From positions 62,001-126,000 of the forward strand of contig NZ_CP080417.1 of NCBI RefSeq assembly GCF_019457535.1: DNA of 64,000 bases, read 5' to 3'. Origin of the DNA: Shewanella halotolerans. Its GTDB lineage: Bacteria > Pseudomonadota > Gammaproteobacteria > Enterobacterales > Shewanellaceae. Position 1 is the first letter of the stretch, and every line of letters starts with the position of its first letter. Made by a program: the position numbers and the translations under genes. This document shows, piece after piece, positions 7,026 through 15,771 of this stretch. A model generated the notes under the pieces. That model was not told the origin of the DNA. It saw nothing but the letters and a program-made list of their open reading frames with translations, and made no database searches.

Positions 7026-9875
7026 ATGCGATTAACCCGCAAAACAGACCAGGCAGAAGTCGCTAAAAAGCCTGCCCTGGGTCTAAGTCGTCGTCAGTTC
7101 CTTCAGTCTGCAGGTCTTGCTACTGGTGGTATTGCCGCGGCTTCTATGCTTGGCGCTGGAATGATGCGCAAAGCCGAAGCGAAAGAAGTGCCACATGATG
7201 CGCCAACCGAAGTGAAGCGTACCATCTGTTCTCACTGTTCAGTGGGCTGTGGTATCTATGCCGAAGTACAAAATGGTGTGTGGACAGGCCAAGAGCCAGC
7301 TTTCGACCATCCATTCAATGCCGGCGGCCACTGTGCCAAGGGTGCATCTCTACGTGAGCACGGCCATGGTGAGAAGCGTCTCAAGTACCCCATGAAGCTA
7401 GAAGGCGGTAAGTGGAAGCGTATCTCTTGGGATCAGGCTATCGAGGAAGTGGGTCAGAAGGCGCTGGATATCCGTAAGGAGTCAGGCCCGGATTCAATCT
7501 TCTTCATGGGTAGTGCCAAGTTCTCTAACGAGCAGGCTTACCTCTACCGTAAATTCGCTGCCATGTGGGGCACCAACAACGTCGACCACTCGGCACGTAT
7601 TTGTCACTCTACCACTGTAGCCGGTGTTGCTAACACCTGGGGCTATGGTGCGCAAACCAACTCGTTCAACGATATCCGCAACGCCAAGGCGATGATGTTT
7701 ATCGGTTCTAACCCTTCAGAAGCTCACCCGGTTGCCATGCAACACATTCTGGAAGGTAAAGAGCGCGGCGCGAAGATTATCGTTGTCGATCCTCGTTTCA
7801 CCCGTACTGCGGCTAAGGCCGACGAGTACGTGCATATTCGCCCAGGTACCGATATTCCTTATATCTACGGTCTGCTGTGGCATATCTTCGAGAACAAGTG
7901 GGAAGACCAGACCTTCATCGACCAGCGTGTCTACGGCATGGAGCGTATCCGCGAAGCTGCCGCTAAGTGGAACCCTGAAGAAGTTGAAAACGTGGTCGGT
8001 GTACCTAAAGAGCAGATGTACCGTGTGGCCAAGACACTGGCCGAGACTAAGCCTGGCACCATCGTCTGGTGTATGGGTGGTACTCAACACCACATAGGTA
8101 ATGCCAATACCCGTGCTTACTGTATCCTGCAGTTGGCCCTGGGTAACATGGGCGTCTCTGGTGGTGGTACTAACATCTTCCGTGGTCACGATAACGTACA
8201 GGGCGCTACCGACTTCGGTCTGCTGTTCGACACCCTGCCTGGTTACTATGGCCTCAAGACAGGTTCTTGGAAGCACTGGTGTAACGTATGGGATCTGGAC
8301 TATGAGTGGGTGAAGGCTCGCTTCGACCAGGAACAGCGTCTGGGTCAGGATCCTATGACCTCTACCGGTATTCCTTGTTCTCGTTGGCACGACGGTGTGC
8401 TGGAAGACAAGTCTAAGATCGCTCAGAAAGATAACATCCGTATGTCATTCTTCTGGGGTCAGTCTGTCAACACCGAAACCCGTGGCCGTGAGGTGCGTGA
8501 AGCACTGAATAAGATGGACACAGTAGTGGTTGTGGATCCATTCCCAACTATGGCAGGTGTGATGCATACCCGTAAAGATGGCGTTTATCTGCTGCCGGCG
8601 GCGACTCAGTTCGAGACCTATGGTTCGGTATCAGCCTCTAACCGCTCACTACAGTGGCGTTCACAGGTTATTGAGCCGCTGTTCGAATCTAAGCCTGACC
8701 ACGTCATCATGTACAAGTTGGCGAAGAAGTGGGGCATAGAGAAAGAACTGTGTAAGCATATCCAGGTGAACGGTGACGAGCCGTTGATCGAAGATATTGT
8801 CCGTGAATACAACAAGGGTATGTGGACCATCGGTTACACAGGTCAGAGCCCAGAGCGTCTCAAGATGCACCAGGAAAACTGGGGTACCTTCGACATCAAG
8901 AGCCTGGAAGCACCGGGTGGCCCAGCTAAGGGCGAAACCTACGGTCTGCCTTGGCCATGTTGGGGCACACCTGAGATGAAACACCCAGGTACCCAGATCC
9001 TCTACCGTACCGACCGTGAAGTCCGCTTCGGTGGTGGTAACTTCCGTGCCCGTTACGGTGTTGAGCATGAGGGTAACAACATCCTGGCCGAAGGCTCTTA
9101 CTCTAAGGGCAGTGAGATCAAGGACGGTTACCCAGAGTTTACCGACAAGATGCTCAAGCAACTTGGCTGGTGGGACGACCTGACCGCAGAAGAGAAAGCG
9201 GCTGCCGAAGGTAAGAACTGGAAGACAGATATCTCTGGTGGTATCCAGCGTGTCGCCATCAAGCACGGTTGTATCCCATTTGGTAACGCTAAGGCTCGTT
9301 GTATCGTTTGGAACTTCCCTGATGATATTCCGGTTCACCGTGAGCCTCTGTATACGCCTCGTCGTGATCTTGTGTCTAAGTACCCAACTTACGATGACCG
9401 TATGGTTGCGCGTCTTCCTACCCTGTACAAGTCAATTCAGGATCAGGACTTCGCCAAAGAGTTCCCGCTTGCCTTGACCTCTGGTCGTCTGGTTGAGTAC
9501 GAGGGCGGTGGTGAAGAGACACGTTCTAACCCTTGGTTGGCAGAGCTTCAGCAGGAGATGTTTATCGAAATTAACCCTGCTGATGCGGCGGATCGTGGTC
9601 TACGTGATGGTGATGTCGTATGGGTTCACAGCCCAGAAGGCGCCAAGATCAAGGTGCAGGCAATGGTGACACCGCGTGTGATTGAAGGCGAGTGTTTCAT
9701 GCCGTACCACTTCGCGGGTATGTTCGAAGGCGAGAGCCTGGAGAAGAGTTACCCAGAAGGTACAGTGCCTTACATCATTGGTGAATCGGCCAACACCGTA
9801 TTGACCTATGGCTATGACGTGGTGACCCAGATGCAAGAGACTAAGTCTAGCTTGTGTCAGATCACTAAAGCCTAA
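7026..9875 (+). CDS. fdhA: Formate dehydrogenase, molybdopterin catalytic subunit (copy 1)
   Basis: 949 aa from ATG 7026 (AGGAG 8 bp upstream; GTG 7023 is possible). A twin-arginine leader (SRRQFLQSAGL, residues 21-31) sends the folded enzyme to the periplasm. The [4Fe-4S] cluster ligands are Cys68, 71, 75 and 103 (ICSHCSVGCG). The active-site segment HSARICHSTTVAG carries Cys193 where many formate dehydrogenases have selenocysteine, so it is a Cys enzyme with the partner His194. Molybdopterin-binding regions run to the C-terminal 'dihydropterin' domain (LTSGRLVEYEGGGEE, about 818-832). It oxidises formate to CO2 and hands electrons to FdhB, then FdhC and quinone. Very similar to copy 2. Confidence 0.96.
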   Translation: MRLTRKTDQAEVAKKPALGLSRRQFLQSAGLATGGIAAASMLGAGMMRKAEAKEVPHDAPTEVKRTICSHCSVGCGIYAEVQNGVWTGQEPAFDHPFNAGGHCAKGASLREHGHGEKRLKYPMKLEGGKWKRISWDQAIEEVGQKALDIRKESGPDSIFFMGSAKFSNEQAYLYRKFAAMWGTNNVDHSARICHSTTVAGVANTWGYGAQTNSFNDIRNAKAMMFIGSNPSEAHPVAMQHILEGKERGAKIIVVDPRFTRTAAKADEYVHIRPGTDIPYIYGLLWHIFENKWEDQTFIDQRVYGMERIREAAAKWNPEEVENVVGVPKEQMYRVAKTLAETKPGTIVWCMGGTQHHIGNANTRAYCILQLALGNMGVSGGGTNIFRGHDNVQGATDFGLLFDTLPGYYGLKTGSWKHWCNVWDLDYEWVKARFDQEQRLGQDPMTSTGIPCSRWHDGVLEDKSKIAQKDNIRMSFFWGQSVNTETRGREVREALNKMDTVVVVDPFPTMAGVMHTRKDGVYLLPAATQFETYGSVSASNRSLQWRSQVIEPLFESKPDHVIMYKLAKKWGIEKELCKHIQVNGDEPLIEDIVREYNKGMWTIGYTGQSPERLKMHQENWGTFDIKSLEAPGGPAKGETYGLPWPCWGTPEMKHPGTQILYRTDREVRFGGGNFRARYGVEHEGNNILAEGSYSKGSEIKDGYPEFTDKMLKQLGWWDDLTAEEKAAAEGKNWKTDISGGIQRVAIKHGCIPFGNAKARCIVWNFPDDIPVHREPLYTPRRDLVSKYPTYDDRMVARLPTLYKSIQDQDFAKEFPLALTSGRLVEYEGGGEETRSNPWLAELQQEMFIEINPADAADRGLRDGDVVWVHSPEGAKIKVQAMVTPRVIEGECFMPYHFAGMFEGESLEKSYPEGTVPYIIGESANTVLTYGYDVVTQMQETKSSLCQITKA

Positions 9876-9902
9876 CGGAACTTGATGAGGAGATAAGCCA
9901 TT

Positions 9903-10493
9903 ATGGCAGTCATGAAATTTCTATGTGACACCAAACGCTGCATCGAGTGTAACGGTTGCGTCACAGCATGTAAGAACGAAAACGATTCCGCTCTCGAGTG
10001 GGGTATCCAACGCCGTCGCGTCGTGACCATCAACGATGGTCAACCCGGTGAAGCCTCGATCTCTGTGGCTTGTATGCACTGTACCGACGCCCCTTGTCAG
10101 GCCGTTTGCCCAGCAAACTGCTTCTACAAGACGGAAGATGGCCTAACACTACACAACAAAGATACCTGTATCGGTTGTGGTTACTGCCTATACGCCTGCC
10201 CATTCGGTGCGCCTCAGTTCCCTAAGAAGAGCACCTTTGGCAGCCGCGGCAAGATGGACAAGTGTACTTTCTGTGCCGGTGGCCCAGAAGAGACCTTCTC
10301 CGAAGCCGAGCGTAAGAAGTACGGCGCTAACCGTCTGGCCGAGGGTAAGTTACCTATGTGTGCCGAGCTTTGTTCAACCAAGGCACTGCTCGCTGGTGAT
10401 GCGGAAGTGGTTTCCAACATCTACCGTGAGCGTATTGCGGCCCGTGGTAACCCTAATGCGATCTGGGGCTACACCCCTAAGACTGGCGTTTAA
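9903..10493 (+). CDS. fdhB: Formate dehydrogenase iron-sulfur subunit (copy 1)
   Basis: 196 aa, soluble, with four Cys clusters of the DmsB/FdhB four-[4Fe-4S] type: CIECNGCVTACKNEN, CMHCTDAPCQAVCP, CIGCGYCLYACPFGAP and the late CTFCAGG...CAELCSTKALL. It relays electrons from FdhA to the cytochrome b subunit on the periplasmic face. It has no signal of its own and is presumably carried through the Tat pore with FdhA. It starts 27 bp after fdhA with an AGGAGA site. The first ~108 residues are nearly identical to copy 2; the C-termini differ (this one is seven residues longer, ending YTPKTGV). Confidence 0.95.
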   Translation: MAVMKFLCDTKRCIECNGCVTACKNENDSALEWGIQRRRVVTINDGQPGEASISVACMHCTDAPCQAVCPANCFYKTEDGLTLHNKDTCIGCGYCLYACPFGAPQFPKKSTFGSRGKMDKCTFCAGGPEETFSEAERKKYGANRLAEGKLPMCAELCSTKALLAGDAEVVSNIYRERIAARGNPNAIWGYTPKTGV

Positions 10494-10503
10494 AGTGAAT
10501 AGT

Positions 10504-10527
10504 ACCGTAAGCCTTCGGGCTTACGGT
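10504..10527 (+). other. UUCG-capped hairpin between fdhB and fdhC (copy 1)
   Basis: ACCGTAAGCC / GGCTTACGGT form a perfect 10-bp stem closed by the very stable C(UUCG)G tetraloop. No T-run follows, so full termination is unlikely; a role in setting the fdhAB to fdhC ratio or protecting the upstream mRNA is inferred. The second fdh operon has a different hairpin at the same place. Confidence 0.65.
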
Positions 10528-10543
10528 CTGTAAAGGAGTGACT

Positions 10544-11551
10544 ATGTTATTAAAATCACTGCGCAGCCTATTCACTGTGTTGTTATTGCCATTGGTCTTG
10601 GCAATGGGCTTAGGCTTGACGACGTCAGCCTATGCCGTTGACGAACAGACCAGTCAACAGATGGCAAATACCAACGACGCTGAGCTATGGCGAGCCGTGA
10701 AGTCAGGAGACAAGGGATACACCACAGCCAAAGGCGCTGAGGGTGGGGTCATGATTAACGTGTCGGCTATCGAAGGCACTAACGTTAAGAACGACTATCT
10801 CACCCCAGTGATGGCGCTGGCCGTTTGCGGTGTGTTCGGTGCTTTCTTGATCTTCTATCTGGTGAATGGCCCTTCAAAGCTAAGTCATGGTTTCTCTGGC
10901 AAGATGGTATTGCGCTGGAGCAAGGCCGATCTTTGGATTCACTGGGTGATGGCGCTTTCCTGCCTGGCATTGATCTTTACCGGTCTTAACATCATGTTGG
11001 GTAAGCATGTGCTACAACCCTATGTGGGCACAGGCATTTGGGGCTCGCTGATCTACGGCAGCAAGACGATCCACGATTACGCGGGTCCCTTGTTCATCGT
11101 GGCCTGGGCTATCTGTGTGGTTAAATGGATGCCGTTGCAGACATTTAAGCTGTATGACCTTAAGTGGTTCCTGGTGGTTGGTGGCTACATCAACTTCGGA
11201 CCCTTCAAGGGCAAGCACCCAGACAGCGGCTTCGCCAACGCCGGTGAGAAGATGTGGTTCTGGACGCTAACCCTGTTCGGTCTGTTTATCGCGGTATCCG
11301 GTATCATGCTGGTGATGCCTGGCCTGGAACTGCCACGTGAAGCCTCTATGGCGGCACTGCTGGTTCACGGCCTTAGCGCCATCATCATCATCGCCTTTAC
11401 TATCGTCCACATCTGGATGGCGACGGTACTGAGTGAAGGTGGTATGGAGTGCATGAAGTCGGGTTACTGTGATGAGAACTGGGCGGTACAGCACCACAAC
11501 CTTTGGTACGATGAGATCAAAGATAACGGTACCCTGACTTACAGGGACTAG
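10544..11551 (+). CDS. fdhC: Formate dehydrogenase cytochrome b subunit (copy 1)
   Basis: 335 aa from ATG 10544 (AAGGAG 6 bp upstream). An N-terminal hydrophobic segment (LFTVLLLPLVLAMGLGLTT) looks like a cleaved signal ending near AYA. After a periplasmic part come about five membrane helices of the diheme cytochrome b561/FdhC type. Likely haem ligands are in DLWIHWVMA, TIHDYAGPL and IVHIWMATV. The cytoplasmic or periplasmic loop VGGYINFGPFKGKHPDSGF and the tail GGMECMKSGYCDENW are shared word for word with copy 2. It passes electrons from FdhB to the quinone pool. Last gene of the first fdh operon; a terminator follows. Confidence 0.94.
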   Translation: MLLKSLRSLFTVLLLPLVLAMGLGLTTSAYAVDEQTSQQMANTNDAELWRAVKSGDKGYTTAKGAEGGVMINVSAIEGTNVKNDYLTPVMALAVCGVFGAFLIFYLVNGPSKLSHGFSGKMVLRWSKADLWIHWVMALSCLALIFTGLNIMLGKHVLQPYVGTGIWGSLIYGSKTIHDYAGPLFIVAWAICVVKWMPLQTFKLYDLKWFLVVGGYINFGPFKGKHPDSGFANAGEKMWFWTLTLFGLFIAVSGIMLVMPGLELPREASMAALLVHGLSAIIIIAFTIVHIWMATVLSEGGMECMKSGYCDENWAVQHHNLWYDEIKDNGTLTYRD

Positions 11552-11610
11552 ACCTACAGCGACTAGACTCAAAACGCAGACGCGTTATTGAATAAAAGCG
11601 CATAGATGAA

Positions 11611-11645
11611 GCACCCCACCTAGGCATTAGGCGGGGTGTTTTTTT
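11611..11645 (+). terminator. Rho-independent terminator of the first fdh operon
   Basis: Stem GCACCCCacCTA...TAGgcGGGGTGT with loop around GGCAT, followed by seven T residues (11639-11645). It lies 60 bp after fdhC and separates the two fdh operons. Confidence 0.85.
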
Positions 11646-12042
11646 GTGGTTAAAGGTTGAGAATTTTAGCGGATCCAGATCACCTTTGGCTGTTTTTTGA
11701 ACGCGCTTTTTATTTTCAATAACAACAACTTCATTACATCTACTGGATCCCGGTTTTCGCTATTTTTAGGGATTGCCAGCAAAGTGTATTGGCTAAAGTA
11801 TGACTGGCTTAACACTTTGGCCATTTATTCATTTTTTCCGCTTATTGACCCCTGTTTAGATCAATATCTCCGCCTCGCTTCTTACCTATATTGCAACGGC
11901 AATTAATCGGATGTTTTTAAAAAACATAGCATTTTTACCAAGCTGCCACCTGTAAATAACATTGCTTTAACCAATGTGCCGATGGCGGTTTTGAATAAAT
12001 CATCCCTACTAATCGAAACTTCCTAATCCACTAGGAGCAAGA
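11646..12042 (+). promoter_or_regulatory. A/T-rich control region of the second fdh operon
   Basis: About 400 bp without a credible gene (a 69-codon frame at 11697-11906 has no ribosome site). It holds the inverted pair CAAAGTGT (11780-11787) / ACACTTTG (11812-11819) and a perfect 17-bp palindrome ATGTTTTT-A-AAAAACAT (11911-11927). With the terminator before it, this implies that the second operon has its own promoter and regulation. I could not assign a regulator. Confidence 0.5.
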
Positions 12043-12240
12043 ATGAAGAAGCAACAGCCCGATCTGAATCGTAGATCTTTGCTGAAAGCACTCACCATAG
12101 GTGGTACGGCCGGTGTGGCCATCGCCGCGAGTGGTGTGAGTGTTGCCAATGCAACCGAAAGTAAATCTCAAGAAAAACATGCCGATGGCTACCATGAAAC
12201 TGCACATATCCGCAGTTATTACAATAGCTTGCGTAGCTAA
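12043..12240 (+). CDS. Small twin-arginine protein of the formate dehydrogenase region (copy 2)
   Basis: 65 aa, preceded by TAGGAGC. Twin-arginine leader NRRSLLKALTIGGTAGVA at residues 9-26, then a short hydrophilic tail ending in DGYHETAHIRSYYNSLR. The tail motif is nearly identical to that of copy 1, whereas the leaders and linkers differ, so the last ~17 residues are the constrained part. It lies 17 bp upstream of fdhA copy 2. Family function unknown (TIGR02811). Confidence 0.9.
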   Translation: MKKQQPDLNRRSLLKALTIGGTAGVAIAASGVSVANATESKSQEKHADGYHETAHIRSYYNSLRS

Positions 12241-12257
12241 TTAGGAGAATTTGAGCG

Positions 12258-15113
12258 ATGAAGTTAACGCGCAAAACAAATGAGGCAGTCGCAACGGCTA
12301 AGCCAAGCTTAGGCATCAGCCGTCGTCAATTCATGAAGCATGCGGGTATCACAACCGGTGGTATTGCTGCAGCCTCTCTTCTCGGTACCGGCATGATGCG
12401 CCGCGCCGAAGCGAAAGATATTCCACACGATGCCCCAATCGAGATCAAGCGTACCGTATGTAGTGCCTGCGCCGTGGGTTGCGGCCTGTACGCCGAGGTC
12501 CAAAACGGTGTTTGGACGGGTCAGGAACCAGCATTCGATCACCCATTCAACGCCGGTGGTCACTGTGCCAAAGGTGCTGCCCTGCGTGAACATGGTCACG
12601 GCGAGAAGCGTCTTAAGTACCCAATGAAGCTGGTCGACGGTAAGTGGAAGAAGCTCTCTTGGGAGCAAGCCTTCAACGAAGTCGGCGACAAGATGCAGAG
12701 CATCCGCCAGGAGTCGGGCCCAGATTCACTCTACTTCATGGGCAGCGCCAAGTTCTCTAACGAAGGCTGCTACATGTACCGTAAATTTGCGGCCATGTGG
12801 GGTACCAACAACGTCGACCACTCGGCACGTATCTGTCACTCTACCACTGTAGCCGGTGTTGCTAACACCTGGGGTTATGGTGCGCAAACCAACTCTTTCA
12901 ACGACATTCAGAATGCGAACGCGATCTTCTTCATCGGTTCAAACCCTGCCGAGGCACACCCTGTTGCCATGCAGCATATTCTGATCGCCAAAGAGAAGAA
13001 CAACGCCAAGATCATCGTGGTTGACCCACGTTTCTCTCGCACCGCGGCTCACTCAGATCTGCACTGTGCACTGCGTCCTGGTACCGATATTCCGTTCATC
13101 TACGGTATGTTGTGGCACATCTTCGAAAACGGCTGGGAAGACAAGACTTTCATCCAGCAGCGCGTATTCGAGATGGACACCATCCGCGAAGAGGTGAAGA
13201 AGTTCCCACCACAAGAAGTGGCTAACATCACAGGCGTGAGCGAAGAGCAGGTTTACCAAGCGGCTAAGCTGATGGCTGAAAACCGTCCTGGTACTGTGGT
13301 TTGGTGTATGGGTGGTACCCAGCACCATGTTGGTAACGCCAACACCCGTGCCTACTGTATTCTGCAGCTGGCTCTGGGCAACATGGGCGTATCTGGCGGC
13401 GGTACTAACATCTTCCGTGGTCACGATAACGTACAGGGCGCAACCGACTTAGGTCTGCTGTTCGACACCCTGCCTGGCTACTATGGCCTCAAGACAGGTT
13501 CTTGGAAGCACTGGTCACACGTTTGGGATCTGGATTTCGACTGGGTTAAGGGTCGCTTCGACCAGAACGAATACCTGGGTCGCATCCCAATGAACACTCC
13601 TGGTATTCCATGTTCTCGTTGGCACGACGGCGTATTAGAGACGCCTGAGAAGCTGGCGCAGAAAGATCGCGTGCGCATGGCCTTCTTCTGGGGTCAATCT
13701 GTGAACACAGAAACCCGTCAGCGCGAGGTACGTGACGCCCTGGATAAGATGGACACAGTCGTGGTTGTGGATCCATTCCCAACTATGGCGGGTGTCATGC
13801 ACCGTCGTAAGAATGGTGTCTACCTCTTACCAGCGGCGACTCAGTTCGAGACCGAAGGTTCGGTATCTAACTCTGGCCGTAGCCAGCAGTGGCGTGAGAA
13901 GGTGATCGAGCCACTATTCGAATCTAAGACAGATATCGAGATCATGTATCGCCTGTCGCAGAAACTCGGTTTCGACACGGAATACACTAAACGCATCGCT
14001 AAAGATGCCAAAGACATGCTAGTGATCGAAGACATCACCCGCGAGATCAACCGCGGTATGTGGACTATCGGTATGTCTGGCCAAAGCCCAGAGCGTCTGA
14101 AGCTGCATACCCAAAACTGGGGCACCTTCAGCAACAAGACGCTTGAAGCAGAAGGCGGCCCAGCCAAGGGCGAAACCTATGGTCTGCCATGGCCATGTTG
14201 GGGCACACCAGAGCAGAAACACCCTGGTACCCAGATCCTCTACAACACAAACAAACACGTACTGCAGGGCGGTGGTAACTTCCGTGCCCGTTATGGCGTC
14301 GAATACCAAGGCAAGAACCTGTTGGCCGAAGGCAGCTTCTCTAAGGGCAGCGAGATCCAAGACGGTTACCCAGAGTTCAGCGACAAGCTGCTCAAGCAAC
14401 TGGGCTGGTGGGATGACCTGACCGCCGAAGAGAAGGCGGAAGCCGAAGGCAAGAACTGGAAGACCGACCTTTCTGGCGGTATCCAGCGTGTGGCCATGAA
14501 GCACGGCTGTATCCCATTTGGTAACGCTAAGGCGCGTTGTATCGTGTGGACCTTCCCGGATCAAGTGCCTGTGCACCGTGAGCCGCTGTACACACCACGT
14601 CGCGATCTCGTGTCTAAGTACCCAACCTACGACGACATGCAAGTCCATCGTCTACCGACGCTGTACAAGTCTATCCAAGAGAAAGACACGGCAACCAAGT
14701 ACCCACTGGGTCTGACTTCTGGTCGTCTGGTTGAGTACGAGGGTGGTGGTGAAGAGTCTCGCTCTAACCCATGGCTGGCCGAGCTACAACAAGAGATGTT
14801 TGTTGAGATCCACCCAGGCGATGCCGCCGACCGTGGTATCCGCAACGGCGATACCGTGTGGCTGGAAGGCGCCGAAGGTGGCCGCATCAAGATCAAGGCC
14901 ATGGTTACCCCTCGCGTTAAGCAAGGTGTTACCTGGATGCCATACCACTTCGCCGGTGTGATGCACGGTGAGAGCCTAGAGAATAACTATCCAGAAGGTA
15001 CTGTGCCTTATGTGATTGGTGAGTCTGCGAACACGGCATTGACCTATGGTTATGACCCTGTCACGCAGATGCAAGAGACCAAAGCGTCGCTTTGTCAGAT
15101 CACTAAAGCTTAA
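12258..15113 (+). CDS. fdhA: Formate dehydrogenase, molybdopterin catalytic subunit (copy 2)
   Basis: 951 aa, Tat leader SRRQFMKHAGI at residues 21-31. Cluster ligands are Cys68, 71, 75, 103 (VCSACAVGCG) and the active-site Cys193 in HSARICHSTTVAG; again no selenocysteine. It aligns with copy 1 along its whole length with almost no gaps, with long blocks identical even at synonymous sites around the active site. Same reaction: periplasmic formate oxidation feeding FdhB and FdhC. Differences are clustered in patches such as residues 268-330 and 590-640, which could change regulation or stability more than chemistry. Preceded by TTAGGAGAA. Confidence 0.96.
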   Translation: MKLTRKTNEAVATAKPSLGISRRQFMKHAGITTGGIAAASLLGTGMMRRAEAKDIPHDAPIEIKRTVCSACAVGCGLYAEVQNGVWTGQEPAFDHPFNAGGHCAKGAALREHGHGEKRLKYPMKLVDGKWKKLSWEQAFNEVGDKMQSIRQESGPDSLYFMGSAKFSNEGCYMYRKFAAMWGTNNVDHSARICHSTTVAGVANTWGYGAQTNSFNDIQNANAIFFIGSNPAEAHPVAMQHILIAKEKNNAKIIVVDPRFSRTAAHSDLHCALRPGTDIPFIYGMLWHIFENGWEDKTFIQQRVFEMDTIREEVKKFPPQEVANITGVSEEQVYQAAKLMAENRPGTVVWCMGGTQHHVGNANTRAYCILQLALGNMGVSGGGTNIFRGHDNVQGATDLGLLFDTLPGYYGLKTGSWKHWSHVWDLDFDWVKGRFDQNEYLGRIPMNTPGIPCSRWHDGVLETPEKLAQKDRVRMAFFWGQSVNTETRQREVRDALDKMDTVVVVDPFPTMAGVMHRRKNGVYLLPAATQFETEGSVSNSGRSQQWREKVIEPLFESKTDIEIMYRLSQKLGFDTEYTKRIAKDAKDMLVIEDITREINRGMWTIGMSGQSPERLKLHTQNWGTFSNKTLEAEGGPAKGETYGLPWPCWGTPEQKHPGTQILYNTNKHVLQGGGNFRARYGVEYQGKNLLAEGSFSKGSEIQDGYPEFSDKLLKQLGWWDDLTAEEKAEAEGKNWKTDLSGGIQRVAMKHGCIPFGNAKARCIVWTFPDQVPVHREPLYTPRRDLVSKYPTYDDMQVHRLPTLYKSIQEKDTATKYPLGLTSGRLVEYEGGGEESRSNPWLAELQQEMFVEIHPGDAADRGIRNGDTVWLEGAEGGRIKIKAMVTPRVKQGVTWMPYHFAGVMHGESLENNYPEGTVPYVIGESANTALTYGYDPVTQMQETKASLCQITKA

Positions 15114-15133
15114 GTATCGGGAGATTTGCCATT

Positions 15134-15703
15134 ATGGCTACAATGAAATTTTTATGTGATACCAAGCGCTGCATCGAATGTAACGGCTGTGTCACGGCAT
15201 GTAAGAACGAAAACGACTCTGCGCTGGAGTGGGGTATTCAACGTCGCCGCGTGGTGACCATCAACGACGGTCAGCCAGGCGAAGCCTCTATCTCAGTGGC
15301 TTGTATGCACTGTACCGACGCCCCTTGTCAGGCGGTTTGTCCGGCAAACTGCTTCTACAAGACGGAAGATGGTCTGACGCTGCACAACAAAGACACCTGT
15401 ATCGGTTGTGGCTACTGTCTGTACGCCTGTCCGTTCGGCGCGCCTCAGTTCCCTAAGAAGGGCGCCTTCGGCAGCCGCGGCAAGATGGACAAGTGTACCT
15501 TCTGTGCCGGTGGTCCTGAAGAGAATCACTCAGATGCAGAGCGTCAGAAGTACGGTTCTAACCGTATTGCCGAAGGCAAGCTGCCTATGTGTGCCGAGTT
15601 GTGTGCGACTAAGTCGCTACTTGCCGGTGATGCTGAGGTTATCTCAAACATCTTCCGCGAGCGTGTTGCATACCGTGGTTCGAAAAATGCGATTTGGGGT
15701 TAA
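15134..15703 (+). CDS. fdhB: Formate dehydrogenase iron-sulfur subunit (copy 2)
   Basis: 189 aa. The same four [4Fe-4S] pattern as copy 1 (CIECNGCVTACKNEN, CMHCTDAPCQAVCP, CIGCGYCLYACPFGAP, CTFCAGG). From residue 4 to about 108 the protein equals copy 1. The last third diverges (EENHSDAERQKYGSNR) and ends earlier, at NAIWG. It starts 20 bp after fdhA with GGGAG. Electron relay from FdhA to FdhC. Confidence 0.95.
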   Translation: MATMKFLCDTKRCIECNGCVTACKNENDSALEWGIQRRRVVTINDGQPGEASISVACMHCTDAPCQAVCPANCFYKTEDGLTLHNKDTCIGCGYCLYACPFGAPQFPKKGAFGSRGKMDKCTFCAGGPEENHSDAERQKYGSNRIAEGKLPMCAELCATKSLLAGDAEVISNIFRERVAYRGSKNAIWG

Positions 15704-15730
15704 TCCCCAGCTTGTATAAGGCCACAACAA

Positions 15731-15756
15731 TCCACACCGGGCTCGCCCGGTGTGGA
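15731..15756 (+). other. Hairpin between fdhB and fdhC (copy 2)
   Basis: TCCACACCGGGC and GCCCGGTGTGGA are exact reverse complements (12 bp) around TC. There is no T-run. It occupies the same intercistronic place as the hairpin of the first operon (28 bp versus 11 bp after fdhB) but has no sequence in common with it. Confidence 0.65.
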
Positions 15757-15771
15757 CGATAAGGATGTAAT

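Noticed and set aside
7500..7640. Possible selenocysteine in FdhA
   Set aside because: The active-site codon is TGT (Cys) in both copies and there is no in-frame TGA, so no selenocysteine.
11697..11906. 69-codon frame in the control region of the second fdh operon
   Set aside because: No ribosome site, A/T-driven composition (FNNNN), and it overlaps the repeats expected in a promoter.
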